From Zhengitettix transpicula (lineage: Eukaryota > Arthropoda > Insecta > Orthoptera > Tetrigidae), in assembly GCA_037074705.1 (NCBI GenBank), contig JAYJMR010000060.1:62001-126000 (forward strand): a DNA stretch of 64,000 bases, written 5' to 3'. Shown here piece by piece: positions 26,485 to 38,549 of this stretch. A program made the position numbers and the translations under genes. Within the stretch, counting starts at the first letter, position 1; the number at the start of each line of letters is the position of its first letter. The notes below the pieces were generated by a model. The model did not search any database and was not told where the DNA came from. It worked only from the letters and a program-made list of their open reading frames with translations.

Positions 26485-29166
26485 ATGGCTCTACTTCTAT
26501 TTACGGTAAAGAAAAATATTCCGAAAAGTTTTATTCGTATCAGAATTCTGATTACATAAAAAATTTACTCAATTTCGCTACATTAGGACGATTTTTTTCA
26601 GACAATTTAAAATATTTTTCAACGTCTAACTGATCAATACAAAAAATGTTTACCGTATTGTTACGTGTAAATTTATGTGATTCAAAATATATCGATATCT
26701 TGTACACTGTTAAAATATCTAACTGATATCTCGATAATACAGTACAGATTCTGCATATACATTGTGATTGGGCTTTTTGTAACCTTTATTCTTGCAGTAT
26801 CGTCATAATTACGCATTACATCGCAAAACAGTAGAGAAATATAAAAAAAACATACTTTATTTTATTCAAAATTACATTTGAAACAAACATTCCGAGCTTT
26901 TTAGCAACATCATACAAATACTTTTTAAGAAAATGGCTCTATTTCTATTTCCGAAAAAGAAAAATATTTCGAAAAGTTTTATACGTATCAGAATTCTGAT
27001 TTCATAACAAATTTAAACAGTTTCGCTACATTTGGACGATTTTTTTAAAAAATTTATAATATTTTTCAACGTCTAACTGATGAGTAATAAAAATATTTAC
27101 CGTATTGTTCCGTGTAAATTTATGTGATTCAAAATATATCGATATCTTGTACACTGTTAAAATATCTAACTGATATCTCGATAATACAGTACAGATTCTG
27201 CATATACATTGTGATTGGGCTTTTTGTAACCTCTATTCTTGCAGTATCGTCATAATTACGCATTACATCGCAAAACAGTAGAGAAATATAAAAAAAAACA
27301 TACTTTATTTTATTCAAAATTACATTTGAAACAAACATTCCGAGCTTTTTAGCAACATCATACAAATACTTTTTCAGAAAATGGCTCTACTTCTAATCCT
27401 GAAAAAGAGAAATATTTCGAAAAGTTTTATTCGTATTAGAATTCTGATTTCATAATAAATTTACGCATTTTTATTACATTAAGACGAATTTATTGTGAAA
27501 ACTTTAAGTATTTTTGAACTTCTTACTGATGAATAACAAAATTATTTAGCGTATTGTTCTGTGTAAATTGATGTGATTCAAAATATATTGATATCTTGTA
27601 CACTGTTAACATATCTAACAGATATCTCGCTAATAAAGTACAGATTCAGCATATACATTGCGATTCGGCTATTTGTAACCTCTATGCTTAGGGTAGCGTC
27701 ACAATTACGCATTACATCGCAAACCAAAAGAGATTTCTAAAAAAAAAACTTTATTTTATTTAAAATTACATTTTAAACAAACATTCCGAGCGTTTTAGCC
27801 ACATCATACAAATTCATTTTAAGAAAATGGCTCTACTTCTATTTACGGTAAAGAAAAATATTCCGAAAAGTTTTATTCGTATCAGAATTCTGATTACATA
27901 AAAAATTTACTCAATTTCGCTACATTAGGACGATTTTTTTCAGACAATTTAAAATATTTTTCAACGTCTAACTGATCAATACAAAAAATGTTTACCGTAT
28001 TGTTACGTGTAAATTTATGTGATTCAAAATATATCGATATCTTGTACACTGTTAAAATATCTAACTGATATCTCGATAATACAGTACAGATTCTGCATAT
28101 ACATTGTGATTGGGCTTTTTGTAACCTTTATTCTTGCAGTATCGTCATAATTACGCATTACATCGCAAAAAAGTAGAGAAATATAAAAAAAACATACTTT
28201 ATTTTATTCAAAATTACATTTGAAACAAACATTCCGAGCTTTTTAGCAACATCATACAAATACATTTTAAGAAAATGGCTCTACTTCTATTTCCGAAAAA
28301 GAAAAATATTTCGAAAAGTTTTATACGTATCAGAATTCTGATTTCATAACAAATTTAAACAGTTTCGCTACATTTGGACGATTTTTTTAAAAAATTTAAA
28401 ATATTTTTCAACGTCTAACTGATGAGTAATAAAAATATTTACCGTATTGTTCCGTGTAAATTTATGTGATTCAAAATATATCGATATCTTGTACACTGTT
28501 AAAATATCTAACTGATATCTCGATAATACAGTACAGATTCTGCATATACATTGTGATTGGGCTTTTTGTAACCTCTATTCTTGCAGTATCGTCATAATTA
28601 CGCATTACATCGCAAAACAGTAGAGAAATATAAAAAAAAACATACTTTATTTTATTCAAAATTACATTTGAAACAAACATTCCGAGCTTTTTAGCAACAT
28701 CATACAAATACTTTTTCAGAAAATGGCTCTACTTCTAATCCTGAAAAAGAGAAATATTTCGAAAAGTTTTATTCGTATTAGAATTCTGATTTCATAATAA
28801 ATTTACGCATTTTTATTACATTAAGACGAATTTATTGTGAAAACTTTAAGTATTTTTGAACTTCTTACTGATGAATAACAAAATTATTTAGCGTATTGTT
28901 CTGTGTAAATTGATGTGATTCAAAATATATTGATATCTTGTACACTGTTAACATATCTAACAGATATCTCGCTAATAAAGTACAGATTCAGCATATACAT
29001 TGCGATTCGGCTATTTGTAACCTCTATGCTTAGGGTACCGTCACAATTACGCATTACAACGCAAAACAGTAGAGATATCTAAAAAAAAAATTATTTTATT
29101 CTAAATTACATTTTAAACAAACATTCCGAGCGTTTTAGCCACATCATACAAATTCCTTTTAAGAAA
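26485..29166 (+). repeat. Two trimers built from hybrid monomers (1342 bp)
   Basis: Landmarks at 26485, 26933, 27381 and 27827, 28275, 28723: twice a Pb/Pa hybrid, a Pa body preceded by a Q-type lead (CTTTTTAGCAACATC), and a Q. The period is 1342 bp. The Pa bodies at 26933 and 28275 share CCGAAAAAGAAAAAT, where all other Pa monomers have CCGATAAAG. A compound structure with two separate exchange points has itself been duplicated. The second copy carries private changes, such as AACCAAAAGAG near 27724 and ATTCATTTTAAG near 27814. Confidence 0.85.
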
Positions 29167-30507
29167 ATGGCTCTACTTCTTTATCCTGAAAAAGAGAAAT
29201 GTTTCGGAAAGTTTTATTCGTATCAGAATTCTGATTTCATAAAAAATTTACGCATTTTTATTACATTAAGACGAATTTATTGTGAAAACTTGTAGTATTT
29301 TTGAAATTCTTACTGATGAATAACAAAATTATTTAGCGTATTGTTCTGTGTAAATTTATGTGATTCAAAATATATTGATATCTTGTACACTGTTAACATA
29401 TCTAACAGATATCTCGCTAATAAAGTACAGATTCAGCATATACATTGCGATTCGGCTATTTGTAACCTCTATGCTTAGGGTAGCGTCACAATTACGCATT
29501 ACATCGCAAACCAGTAGAGATTTCTAAAAAAAAAACTTTATTTTATTTAAAATTACATTTTAAACAAACATTCCGAGCGTTTTAGCCACATCATACAAAT
29601 TCTTTTTAAGAAAATGGCTCTACTTCTATTTACGGTAAAGAAAAATATTCCGAAAAGTTTTATTCGTATCAGAATTCTGATTACATAAAAAATTTACTCA
29701 ATTTCGCTACATTAGGACGATTTTTTTCAGACAATTTAAAATATTTTTCAACGTCTAACTGATGAATACCAAAAATGTTTACCGTATTGTTACGTGTAAA
29801 TTTAAGTGATTATAAATATATCGATATGTTGTACACTGTTAAAATATCTAACAGATATCTCGCTAATAAAGTACAGATTCTGCATATAAATTGTGATTCG
29901 GCTATTTGTAACCTCTTAGCTTGGTGTATCGTCATAACTACGCATTGCATCGCAAACAAGTAGAGATATCTAAAAAAAACAGACTCTATTTTAATCAAAA
30001 ATACATATTAAACAAACATTTCGAGCTTTTCAGCCACATCATACAAATACTTTTTAAGGAAATGGCTCTACTTCTATTTCCGATAAAGAAAAATATTTCG
30101 AAAAGTTTTATACGTATCAGAATTCTGATTTCATAACAAATTTAAACAGTTTCGCTACATTTGGACGATTTTTTAAAAAATTTAAAATATTTTTCAACGT
30201 CTAACTGATGAGTAATAAAAATATTTACCGTATTGTTCCGTGTAAATTTATGTGATTCAAAATATATCGATATCTTGTACACTGTTAAAATATCTAACTG
30301 ATATCTCGATAATACAGTACAGATTCTGCATATACATTGTGATTTGGCTTTTTGTCACCTCTATTCTTGCAGTATCGTCATAATTACGCATTACATCGCA
30401 AAACAGTGGAGAAATATAAAAAAAACATACTTTATTTTATTCAAAATTACATTTGAAACAAACATTCCGAGCTTTTTAGCAACATCATACAAATACTTTT
30501 TCAGAAA
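28723..30507 (+). repeat. 4-mer HOR (1787 bp), copy 1
   Basis: Landmarks at 28723 Q, 29167 Qc, 29614 Pb and 30062 Pa. Each recurs 1785-1787 bp further on. The Q-to-Qc junction has the AAATTCCTTTTAAG lead, so the 4-mer is an older Q-Pb-Pa trimer with a Qc monomer added at a single junction. The Pa tail carries GATTTGGCTTTTTGTCACC and CAGTGGAG. The first Q (to 29166) is also counted as the last monomer of the preceding hybrid trimer block; the phase chosen is arbitrary. Confidence 0.9.
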
Positions 30508-32294
30508 ATGGCTCTACTTCTAATCCTGAAAAAGAGAAATATTTCGAAAAGTTTTATTCGTATTAGAATTCTGATTTCATAATAAATTTACGCATTTTTA
30601 TTACATTAAGACGAATTTATTGTGAAAACTTTAAGTATTTTTGAACTTCTTACTGATGAATAACAAAATTATTTAGCGTATTGTTCTGTGTAAATTGATG
30701 TGATTCAAAATATATTGATATCTTGTACACTGTTAACATATCTAACAGATATCTCGCTAATAAAGTACAGATTCAGCATATACATTGCGATTCGGCTATT
30801 TGTAACCTCTATGCTTAGGGTACCGTCACAATTACGCATTACAACGCAAAACAGTAGAGATATCTAAAAAAAAAAATTATTTTATTCTAAATTACATTTT
30901 AAACAAACATTCCGAGCGTTTTAGCCACATCATACAAATTCCTTTTAAGAAAATGGCTCTACTTCTTTATCCTGAAAAAGAGAAATGTTTCGGAAAGTTT
31001 TATTCGTATCAGAATTCTGATTTCATAAAAAATTTACGCATTTTTATTACATTAAGACGAATTTATTGTGAAAACTTGTAGTATTTTTGAAATTCTTACT
31101 GATGAATAACAAAATTATTTAGCGTATTGTTCTGTGTAAATTTATGTGATTCAAAATATATTGATATCTTGTACACTGTTAACATATCTAACAGATATCT
31201 CGCTAATAAAGTACAGATTCAGCATATACATTGCGATTCGGCTATTTGTAACCTCTATGCTTAGGGTAGCGTCACAATTACGCATTACATCGCAAACCAG
31301 TAGAGATTTCTAAAAAAAAAACTTTATTTTATTTAAAATTACATTTTAAACAAACATTCCGAGCGTTTTAGCCACATCATACAAATTCTTTTTAAGAAAA
31401 TGGCTCTACTTCTATTTACGGTAAAGAAAAATATTCCGAAAAGTTTTATTCGTATCAGAATTCTGATTACATAAAAAATTTACTCAATTTCGCTACATTA
31501 GGACGATTTTTTTCAGACAATTTAAAATATTTTTCAACGTCTAACTGATGAATACCAAAAATGTTTACCGTATTGTTACGTGTAAATTTAAGTGATTATA
31601 AATATATCGATATGTTGTACACTGTTAAAATATCTAACAGATATCTCGCTAATAAAGTACAGATTCTGCATATAAATTGTGATTCGGCTATTTGTAACCT
31701 CTTAGCTTGGTGTATCGTCATAACTACGCATTGCATCGCAAACAAGTAGAGATATCTAAAAAAAACAGACTCTATTTTAATCAAAAATACATATTAAACA
31801 AACATTTCGAGCTTTTCAGCCACATCATACAAATACTTTTTAAGGAAATGGCTCTACTTCTATTTCCGATAAAGAAAAATATTTCGAAAAGTTTTATACG
31901 TATCAGAATTCTGATTTCATAACAAATTTAAACAGTTTCGCTACATTTGGACGATTTTTTTAAAAAATTTAAAATATTTTTCAACGTCTAACTGATGAGT
32001 AATAAAAATATTTACCGTATTGTTCCGTGTAAATTTATGTGATTCAAAATATATCGATATCTTGTACACTGTTAAAATATCTAACTGATATCTCGATAAT
32101 ACAGTACAGATTCTGCATATACATTGTGATTTGGCTTTTTGTCACCTCTATTCTTGCAGTATCGTCATAATTACGCATTACATCGCAAAACAGTGGAGAA
32201 ATATAAAAAAAACATACTTTATTTTATTCAAAATTACATTTGAAACAAACATTCCGAGCTTTTTAGCAACATCATACAAATACTTTTTCAGAAA
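30508..32294 (+). repeat. 4-mer HOR (1787 bp), copy 2
   Basis: Landmarks at 30508 Q, 30953 Qc, 31400 Pb and 31848 Pa. By eye it is almost identical to copy 1, including the Pa tail TTTTGTCACC and CAGTGGAG, with small differences in A and T run lengths (for example one fewer T near 30172 in copy 1). Such near identity shows a recent duplication. Confidence 0.92.
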
Positions 32295-35200
32295 ATGGCT
32301 CTACTTCTAATCCTGAAAAAGAGAAATATTTCGAAAAGTTTTATTCGTATTAGAATTCTGATTTCATAATAAATTTACGCATTTTTATTACATTAAGACG
32401 AATTTATTGTGAAAACTTTAAGTATTTTTGAACTTCTTACTGATGAATAACAAAATTATTTAGCGTATTGTTCTGTGTAAATTGATGTGATTCAAAATAT
32501 ATTGATATCTTGTACACTGTTAACATATCTAACAGATATCTCGCTAATAAAGTACAGATTCAGCATATACATTGCGATTCGGCTATTTGTAACCTCTATG
32601 CTTAGGGTACCGTCACAATTACGCATTACAACGCAAAACAGTAGAGATATCTAAAAAAAAAAATTATTTTATTCTAAATTACATTTTAAACAAACATTCC
32701 GAGCGTTTTAGCCACATCATACAAATTCCTTTTAAGAAAATGGCTCTACTTCTTTATCCTGAAAAAGAGAAATGTTTCGGAAAGTTTTATTCGTATCAGA
32801 ATTCTGATTTCATAAAAAATTTACGCATTTTTATTACATTAAGACGAATTTATTGTGAAAACTTGTAGTATTTTTGAAATTCTTACTGATGAATAACAAA
32901 ATTATTTAGCGTATTGTTCTGTGTAAATTTATGTGATTCAAAATATATTGATATCTTGTACACTGTTAACATATCTAACAGATATCTCGCTAATAAAGTA
33001 CAGATTCAGCATATACATTGCGATTCGGCTATTTGTAACCTCTATGCTTAGGGTAGCGTCACAATTACGCATTACATCGCAAACCAGTAGAGATTTCTAA
33101 AAAAAAAACTTTATTTTATTTAAAATTACATTTTAAACAAACATTCCGAGCGTTTTAGCCACATCATACAAATTCTTTTTAAGAAAATGGCTCTACTTCT
33201 ATTTACGGTAAAGAAAAATATTCCGAAAAGTTTTATTCGTATCAGAATTCTGATTACATAAAAAATTTACTCAATTTCGCTACATTAGGACGATTTTTTT
33301 CAGACAATTTAAAATATTTTTCAACGTCTAACTGATGAATACCAAAAATGTTTACCGTATTGTTACGTGTAAATTTAAGTGATTATAAATATATCGATAT
33401 GTTGTACACTGTTAAAATATCTAACAGATATCTCGCTAATAAAGTACAGATTCTGCATATAAATTGTGATTCGGCTATTTGTAACCTCTTAGCTTGGTGT
33501 ATCGTCATAACTACGCATTGCATCGCAAACAAGTAGAGATATCTAAAAAAAACAGACTCTATTTTAATCAAAAATACATATTAAACAAACATTTCGAGCT
33601 TTTCAGCCACATCATACAAATACTTTTTAAGGAAATGGCTCTATTTCTGCTTCCGATAAAGAAAAATAATTCGAAAAGTTTTATTCGTATCAGAATTCTG
33701 ATTTCATAACAAATTTAAACAGTTTCGCTACATTTGGACGATTTTTTTAAAAAATTTAAAATAATTTTCAACGTCTAACTGATGAGTAATAAAAATATTT
33801 ACCGTATTGTTCCGTGTAAATTTATGTGATTCAAAATATATCGATATCTTGTACACTGTTAAAATATCTAACTGATATCTCGATAATACAGTACAGATTC
33901 TGCATATACATTGTGATTGGGCTTTTTGTAACCTTTATTTTTGCAGTATCGTCATAATTACGCATTACATCGCAAAACAGTAGAGAAATATAAAAAAAAC
34001 ATACTTTATTTTATTCAAAATTACATTTGAAACAAACATTCCGAGCTTTTTAGCAACATCATACAAATACTTTTTCAGAAAATGGCTCTACTTCTAATCC
34101 TGAAAAAGAGAAATATTTCGAAAAGTTTTATTCGTATTAGAATTCTGATTTCATAATAAATTTACGCATTTTTATTACATTAAGACGAATTTATTGTGAA
34201 AACTTTAAGTATTTTTGAACTTCTTACTGATGAATAACAAAATTATTTAGCGTATTGTTCTGTGTAAATTGATGTGATTCAAAATATATTGATATCTTGT
34301 ACACTGTTAACATATCTAACAGATATCTCGCTAATAAAGTACAGATTCAGCATATACATTACGATTCGGCTATTTGTAACCTCTATGCTTAGGGTAGCGT
34401 CACAATTACGCATTACATCGCAAACCAGTAGAGATTTTTTAAAAAAAAACTTTATTTTATTTAAAATTACATTTTAAACAAACATTCCGAGCGTTTTAGC
34501 CACATCATACAAATTCTTTTTAAGAAAATGGCTCTACTTCTATTTACGGTAAAGAAAAATATTCCGAAAAGTTTTATTCGTATCAGAATTCTGATTACAT
34601 AAAAAATTTACTCAATTTCGCTACATTAGGACAATTTTTTTCAGACAATTTAAAATATTTTTCAACGTCTAACTGATGAATACCAAAAATGTTTACCGTA
34701 TTGTTACGTGTAAATTTAAGTGATTATAAATATATCGATATGTTGTACACTGTTAAAATATCTAACAGATATCTCGCTAATAAAGTACAGATTCTGCATA
34801 TAAATTGTGATTCGGCTATTTGTAACCTCTTAGCTTGGTGTATCGTCATAACTACGCATTGCATCGCAAACAAGTAGAGATATCTAAAAAAAACAGACTT
34901 TATTTTAATCAAAAATACATATTAAACAAACATTTCGAGCTTTTCAGCCACATCATACAAATACTTTTTAAGGAAATGGCTCTATTTCTGCTTCCGATAA
35001 AGAAAAATAATTCGAAAAGTTTTATTCGTATCAGAATTCTGATTTCATAACAAATTTAAACAGTTTCGCTACATTTGGACGATTTTTTTAAAAAATTTAA
35101 AATATTTTTCAACGTCTAACTGATGAGTTAAAAAAATATTTACCGTATTGTTCCGTGTAAATTTATGTGATTCAAAATATATCGATATCTTGTACACTGT

Positions 35201-35423
35201 TAAAATATCTAACTGATATCTCGATAATACAGTACAGATTCTGCATATACATTGTGATTTGGCTTTTTGTCACCTCTATTCTTGCAGTATCGTCATAATT
35301 ACGCATTACATCGCAAAACAGTGGAGAAATATAAAAAAAAACATACTTTATTTTATTCAAAATTACATTTGAAACAAACATTCCGAGCTTTTTAGCAACA
35401 TCATACAAATACTTTTTCAGAAA
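32295..35423 (+). repeat. 7-mer HOR (3128 bp = 4-mer + trimer), copy 1
   Basis: Landmarks at 32295 Q, 32740 Qc, 33187 Pb, 33635 Pa, 34082 Q, 34528 Pb and 34976 Pa. All seven recur 3127-3129 bp later. Marks are AAAATAATTTTCAACG and CTTTATTTTTGCAG in the Pa at 33635, and GGACAATTTTTTTC in the Pb at 34528. The first four monomers are a third copy of the 4-mer, so the 7-mer was made by adding a Q-Pb-Pa trimer to it. A private GAGTTAAAAAAATATT occurs near 35125. Confidence 0.9.
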
Positions 35424-38400
35424 ATGGCTCTACTTCTAATCCTGAAAAAGAGAAATATTTCGAAAAGTTTTATTCGTATTAGAATTCTGATTTCATAATA
35501 AATTTACGCATTTTTATTACATTAAGACGAATTTATTGTGAAAACTTTAAGTATTTTTGAACTTCTTACTGATGAATAACAAAATTATTTAGCGTATTGT
35601 TCTGTGTAAATTGATGTGATTCAAAATATATTGATATCTTGTACACTGTTAACATATCTAACAGATATCTCGCTAATAAAGTACAGATTCAGCATATACA
35701 TTGCGATTCGGCTATTTGTATCCTCTATGCTTAGGGTACCGTCACAATTACGCATTACAACGCAAAACAGTAGAGATATCTAAAAAAAAAATTATTTTAT
35801 TCTAAATTACATTTTAAACAAACATTCCGAGCGTTTTAGCCACATCATACAAATTCCTTTTAAGAAAATGGCTCTACTTCTTTATCCTGAAAAAGAGAAA
35901 TGTTTCGGAAAGTTTTATTCGTATCAGAATTCTGATTTCATAAAAAATTTACGCATTTTTATTACATTAAGACGAATTTATTGTGAAAACTTGTAGTATT
36001 TTTGAAATTCTTACTGATGAATAACAAAATTATTTAGCGTATTGTTCTGTGTAAATTTATGTGATTCAAAATATATTGATATCTTGTACACTGTTAACAT
36101 ATCTAACAGATATCTCGCTAATAAAGTACAGATTCAGCATATACATTGCGATTCGGCTATTTGTAACCTCTATGCTTAGGGTAGCGTCACAATTACGCAT
36201 TACATCGCAAACCAGTAGAGATTTCTTAAAAAATAACTTTATTTTATTTAAAATTACATTTTAAACAAACATTCCGAGCGTTTTAGCCACATCATACAAA
36301 TTCTTTTTAAGAAAATGGCTCTACTTCTATTTACGGTAAAGAAAAATATTCCGAAAAGTTTTATTCGTATCAGAATTCTGATTACATAAAAAATTTACTC
36401 AATTTCGCTACATTAGGACGATTTTTTTCAGACAATTTAAAATATTTTTCAACGTCTAACTGATGAATACCAAAAATGTTTACCGTATTGTTACGTGTAA
36501 ATTTAAGTGATTATAAATATATCGATATGTTGTACACTGTTAAAATATCTAACAGATATCTCGCTAATAAAGTACAGATTCTGCATATAAATTGTGATTC
36601 GGCTATTTGTAACCTCTTAGCTTGGTGTATCGTCATAACTACGCATTGCATCGCAAACAAGTAGAGATATCTAAAAAAAACAGACTCTATTTTAATCAAA
36701 AATACATATTAAACAAACATTTCGAGCTTTTCAGCCACATCATACAAATACTTTTTAAGGAAATGGCTCTATTTCTGCTTCCGATAAAGAAAAATAATTC
36801 GAAAAGTTTTATTCGTATCAGAATTCTGATTTCATAACAAATTTAAACAGTTTCGCTACATTTGGACGATTTTTTTAAAAAATTTAAAATAATTTTCAAC
36901 GTCTAACTGATGAGTAATAAAAATATTTACCGTATTGTTCCGTGTAAATTTATGTGATTCAAAATATATCGATATCTTGTACACTGTTAAAATATCTAAC
37001 TGATATCTCGATAATACAGTACAGATTCTGCATATACATTGTGATTGGGCTTTTTGTAACCTTTATTTTTGCAGTATCGTCATAATTACGCATTACATCG
37101 CAAAACAGTAGAGAAATATAAAAAAAACATACTTTATTTTATTCAAAATTACATTTGAAACAAACATTCCGAGCTTTTTAGCAACATCATACAAATACTT
37201 TTTCAGAAAATGGCTCTACTTCTAATCCTGAAAAAGAGAAATATTTCGAAAAGTTTTATTCGTATTAGAATTCTGATTTCATAATAAATTTACGCATTTT
37301 TATTACATTAAGACGAATTTATTGTGAAAACTTTAAGTATTTTTGAACTTCTTACTGATGAATAACAAAATTATTTAGCGTATTGTTCTGTGTAAATTGA
37401 TGTGATTCAAAATATATTGATATCTTGTACACTGTTAACATATCTAACAGATATCTCGCTAATAAAGTACAGATTCAGCATATACATTACGATTCGGCTA
37501 TTTGTAACCTCTATGCTTAGGGTAGCGTCACAATTACGCATTACATCGCAAACCAGTAGAGATTTCTAAAAAAAAACTTTATTTTATTTAAAATTACATT
37601 TTAAACAAACATTCCGAGCGTTTTAGCCACATCATACAAATTCTTTTTAAGAAAATGGCTCTACTTCTATTTACGGTAAAGAAAAATATTCCGAAAAGTT
37701 TTATTCGTATCAGAATTCTGATTACATAAAAAATTTACTCAATTTCGCTACATTAGGACAATTTTTTTCAGACAATTTAAAATATTTTTCAACGTCTAAC
37801 TGATGAATACCAAAAATGTTTACCGTATTGTTACGTGTAAATTTAAGTGATTATAAATATATCGATATGTTCTACACTGTTAAAATATCTAACAGATATC
37901 TCGCTAATAAAGTACAGATTCTGCATATAAATTGTGATTCGGCTATTTGTAACCTCTTAGCTTGGTGTATCGTCATAACTACGCATTGCATCGCAAACAA
38001 GTAGAGATATCTAAAAAAAACAGACTTTATTTTAATCAAAAATACATATTAAACAAACATTTCGAGCTTTTCAGCCACATCATACAAATACTTTTTAAGG
38101 AAATGGCTCTATTTCTGCTTCCGATAAAGAAAAATAATTCGAAAAGTTTTATTCGTATCAGAATTCTGATTTCATAACAAATTTAAACAGTTTCGCTACA
38201 TTTGGACGATTTTTTTAAAAAATTTAAAATATTTTTCAACGTCTAACTGATGAGTAATAAAAATATTTACCGTATTGTTCCGTGTAAATTTATGTGATTC
38301 AAAATATATCGATATCTTGTACACTGTTAAAATATCTAACTGATATCTCGATAATACAGTACAGATTCTGCATATACATTGTGATTGGGCTTTTTGTAAC

Positions 38401-38549
38401 CTTTATTTTTGCAGTATCGTCATAATTACGCATTACATCGCAAAACAGTAGAGAAATATAAAAAAAACATACTTTATTTTATTCAAAATTACATTTGAAA
38501 CAAACATTCCGAGCTTTTTAGCAACATCATACAAATACTTTTTAAGAAA
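35424..38549 (+). repeat. 7-mer HOR (3128 bp), copy 2
   Basis: Landmarks at 35424 Q, 35868 Qc, 36315 Pb, 36763 Pa, 37210 Q, 37655 Pb and 38103 Pa, matching copy 1 monomer by monomer. The last Pa has the tail CTTTATTTTTGCAG rather than the TTTTGTCACC tail found in its partner at 34976, so the match ends inside this monomer near 38.25 kb and the 5-mer array begins. Private changes include ATTTCTTAAAAAATAAC near 36221 and ATGTTCTACACTG near 37867. Confidence 0.88.

Noticed and set aside
27129..27365. Recurrent 78-codon minus-strand open frame (also at 330, 20428, 24005, 28471, 35172)
   Set aside because: A by-product of the Pa-to-Q passage on the opposite strand. It changes length with single indels in the A run (77 codons at 24005), with no start context or neighbour that suggests a gene.
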